From: Nostoc sp. ATCC 53789 | GTDB lineage: Bacteria > Cyanobacteriota > Cyanobacteriia > Cyanobacteriales > Nostocaceae | Assembly: GCF_009873495.1 (NCBI RefSeq) | Contig: NZ_CP046706.1 | Span: 62,001 to 126,000 of the forward strand | Reading direction: 5' to 3' | DNA: 64,000 bases | Shown: piece by piece, positions 62,459-64,000 of the stretch | Numbering within the stretch: the first letter of the stretch is position 1 | Layout: each line of letters starts with the position of its first letter | The notes under the pieces: generated by a model | Seen by the model: the letters and a program-made list of their open reading frames with translations, nothing else | What the model was told of the DNA's origin: nothing | Database searches by the model: none | Made by a program: the position numbers and the translations under genes

Positions 62459-62974
62459 ATGCAAAAGTTGAAAATTTTACCCTTAATAATAACTGCACTA
62501 ACGGCACTGACACTAACTAGTTGCAGTACTACTACTGCTGAACAGTATGAAGCTACAGCACTCACCAGTTACTCCTGGCAAGTCAAGTATGCGAATGACC
62601 TAACTAGTCAACCACAGCCACGCATTAAAACCTTTGCAAATACTTCAGTGGTGAATCGGAATGGATTGAAACCACCAGGAGCAGTTGTTGGCCCAGACGA
62701 CCGAGGGTTATGGTGGCCTACTTTACCGCCGCGACCAAGTGTTGATGAAGTTGAACAACACAAAAGACCTCAAGAAGAGGCTGGAAAACCTGAATTAGTG
62801 AAAGATGTAAAGTACAAACTGACTTATGGAGTGGGTAATTCTCAGCAGACACTACCTACTAATTATGATGTTTATCGACAAGTGGTAAAAGCTTACCCCC
62901 AAAAAACTCCTTTGGAATTGACTTTGGGTGTGAATGATAATTCAGTAGAGAAAGCTGAACCTGTAAGCAAGTAA
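62459..62974 (+). CDS. Putative lipoprotein (171 aa)
   Basis: I chose the ATG at 62459; the longer version starts with a TTG six bases upstream. A basic start is followed by a hydrophobic segment and a lipobox, LTSC (Cys about residue 24), so the protein should be lipid-anchored after cleavage by signal peptidase II. The mature part is Pro-rich and polar. It could belong to a transfer or envelope complex, but nothing in the sequence proves it. Confidence 0.7.
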   Translation: MQKLKILPLIITALTALTLTSCSTTTAEQYEATALTSYSWQVKYANDLTSQPQPRIKTFANTSVVNRNGLKPPGAVVGPDDRGLWWPTLPPRPSVDEVEQHKRPQEEAGKPELVKDVKYKLTYGVGNSQQTLPTNYDVYRQVVKAYPQKTPLELTLGVNDNSVEKAEPVSK

Positions 62975-63123
62975 TAACGCACTCGTTACCTAGTCAGCAA
63001 GCAGTTATAGATCAAGACTGAATTGCTTTTCAATAAAATATTGACAGTAAAGTATAAATCAAAGAGTCAACGATTATCTAAATTAATTTCTGCTGCGTTG
63101 ATCGAAAAGATTTCAAAAAAAAT

Positions 63124-63260
63124 CATGGGGGCTATATGGGGGCTGTGTGTACCCCAAGATTATTTAGAGGCTTGAGCAAAATTTGACTCCCACATGGGGG
63201 CTATATGGGGGCTATATGGGGTATATCAGATTGAGTGAGGTTTTACCCCACTTAGCCCCC
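63124..63260. repeat. TATGGGGGC repeats upstream of the actin-like gene
   Basis: ATGGGGGCTAT-type units occur twice at 63124-63147 and three times at 63192-63222 (the last as TATGGGGTATA), and TTAGCCCCC at 63251-63260 is an inverted partial copy. Tandem repeats just ahead of a StbA/ParM-type gene are typical of plasmid centromeres or iteron-like sites. The rest of 62975-63386 shows no gene. Confidence 0.7.
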
Positions 63261-63386
63261 AAGAGGTTATGATAATTTTTTGACGCTGAAGAAAAAAAGA
63301 GTAGTTATTTTATTCATCTCTTCTCTGCTCCCCACTTCACCTGAACAGATAACTTTCACAAATCAAAATCTATTACCTTTCTCTTT

Positions 63387-64000
63387 ATGTCTAACATTCA
63401 CACCTTGCAAAAAATTTTTCCTGCTGGCTTTGACAACGGTTATGGAAGCCTAAAACTTTTAGTCGATGGGTTTGAAGTAGTTCGTGTCCCCAGCTATATA
63501 ACCAATGCCGAGATGGAAGACGTACCAGGGAGGGTCGTTTTTAACGGTACTGCTTACACAGTTGGAGAATCAGCTTTCCGTACAGGAAATTATTTTGACC
63601 GAAACACTGATAACAATGAAAACAAAGTCAACAACGCACTGTTGACATTATTCGGTGCATTAGCACATCTTCCACACCGTAAGGCTTGGCATTTAAAATT
63701 AGTCGTCAGCTTACATGATGTTGGTCTAGCTAACGAACTACAAAAAGTACTAAACGGAGAATATCAGCCAATACTTGCTGGCAAACAATCAGATGTGAAG
63801 ATCGAAGTCCTGAAAGTTGTGCTAGAAGGGATGGGTGCATTGTTTGGGCATCAACTACCAAAAAAATTAACCATTTTAGATTTTGGCAATGGCACAACTC
63901 TGTATTCTCGTTACAACCAAGGGAAACGAGAAGTTCACACCGCCTACCCCACAGGTGTAGAAGTTCTCATCAATGATATTTCCCAAAAGATGAAGCATTT
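63387..64000 (+). CDS. Actin-like ParM/StbA-family plasmid segregation protein (3' end outside window)
   Basis: The frame is open from the ATG at 63387 to the end of the window (about 204 residues), with no stop, so the gene is truncated by the window edge. AGFDNGYGSLKLLVDG near residue 14 is the phosphate-1 loop of the actin-like fold, and LTILDFGNGTTLYSRY near residue 162 the phosphate-2 loop. ParM-like filaments push plasmid copies apart. A partner DNA-binding protein (ParR-like) may lie downstream. The repeats 130-260 bases upstream may be its centromere. Confidence 0.85.
   Translation, partial: MSNIHTLQKIFPAGFDNGYGSLKLLVDGFEVVRVPSYITNAEMEDVPGRVVFNGTAYTVGESAFRTGNYFDRNTDNNENKVNNALLTLFGALAHLPHRKAWHLKLVVSLHDVGLANELQKVLNGEYQPILAGKQSDVKIEVLKVVLEGMGALFGHQLPKKLTILDFGNGTTLYSRYNQGKREVHTAYPTGVEVLINDISQKMKH

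Noticed and set aside
63118..63260. Possible CRISPR array
   Set aside because: The TATGGGGGC units are about 10-15 bases apart, with no spacers of 30-40 bases and no cas genes nearby.

Overview
The window reads as accessory DNA, most likely a large plasmid or plasmid-like island, of a filamentous (Nostocales-type) cyanobacterium. The evidence is the many HIP1 octamers (GCGATCGC), the Ycf35/DUF2997/Ycf46-like gene trio, cyanobacterial small repeats, Uma2 genes, and replicon-maintenance genes: a ParA/ParB pair beside large palindromes, an actin-like StbA/ParM-type gene, a RecD-like helicase and a group 2 sigma factor. No rRNA, tRNA or CRISPR array was recognised.

Layout. 1-2.5 kb: C-terminal end of a NACHT-type STAND NTPase followed by a polytopic membrane protein. 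2.9-19.3 kb: a complete type 1 BREX phage-defence locus. brxB, brxC, pglX, pglZ and brxL lie on the minus strand, and brxA is convergent on the plus strand. Two extra genes are inserted: a protein with two HEPN-like motifs between brxC and pglX, and an OLD-type ATPase/TOPRIM protein between pglX and pglZ. 20-31.7 kb: plus-strand genes containing a promoter-RNA-terminator unit (about 20.49-20.89 kb), the Ycf35/DUF2997/Ycf46 module, a WGR protein and many small genes; four of the upstream regions share GCTTCGC-N10-GTGA. 32-37 kb: an operon of small helical and membrane proteins ending in an FtsK/VirD4-like ATPase and an HNH-like protein, interrupted by a four-helix-bundle (IVP) gene inside purine/pyrimidine inverted repeats. 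39.5-44.1 kb: a Tn7-like core with a fused TnsA-TnsB and TnsC but no visible TniQ, ending in a three-stem DNA palindrome.

44.5-55.2 kb: a patchwork of a MarC-family membrane protein, a visibly G+C-rich DyP-peroxidase trio (probable transfer), decayed IS1, IS4-like and TnpB remnants, a ParE/RelE-type toxin-antitoxin pair, a FAD oxidoreductase with a Rieske domain, an AIPR-family protein plus a duplicated fragment of it, and a Uma2 nuclease. 55.5-64 kb: the replicon-maintenance block.

How the genes fit together: the left 20 kb is a defence island (NACHT, BREX, HEPN, OLD), with AIPR and the toxin-antitoxin pair further right. The centre is plus-strand plasmid backbone of mostly unknown function. 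The right end partitions and maintains the replicon. Functions come from motifs read by eye; no database search was possible.
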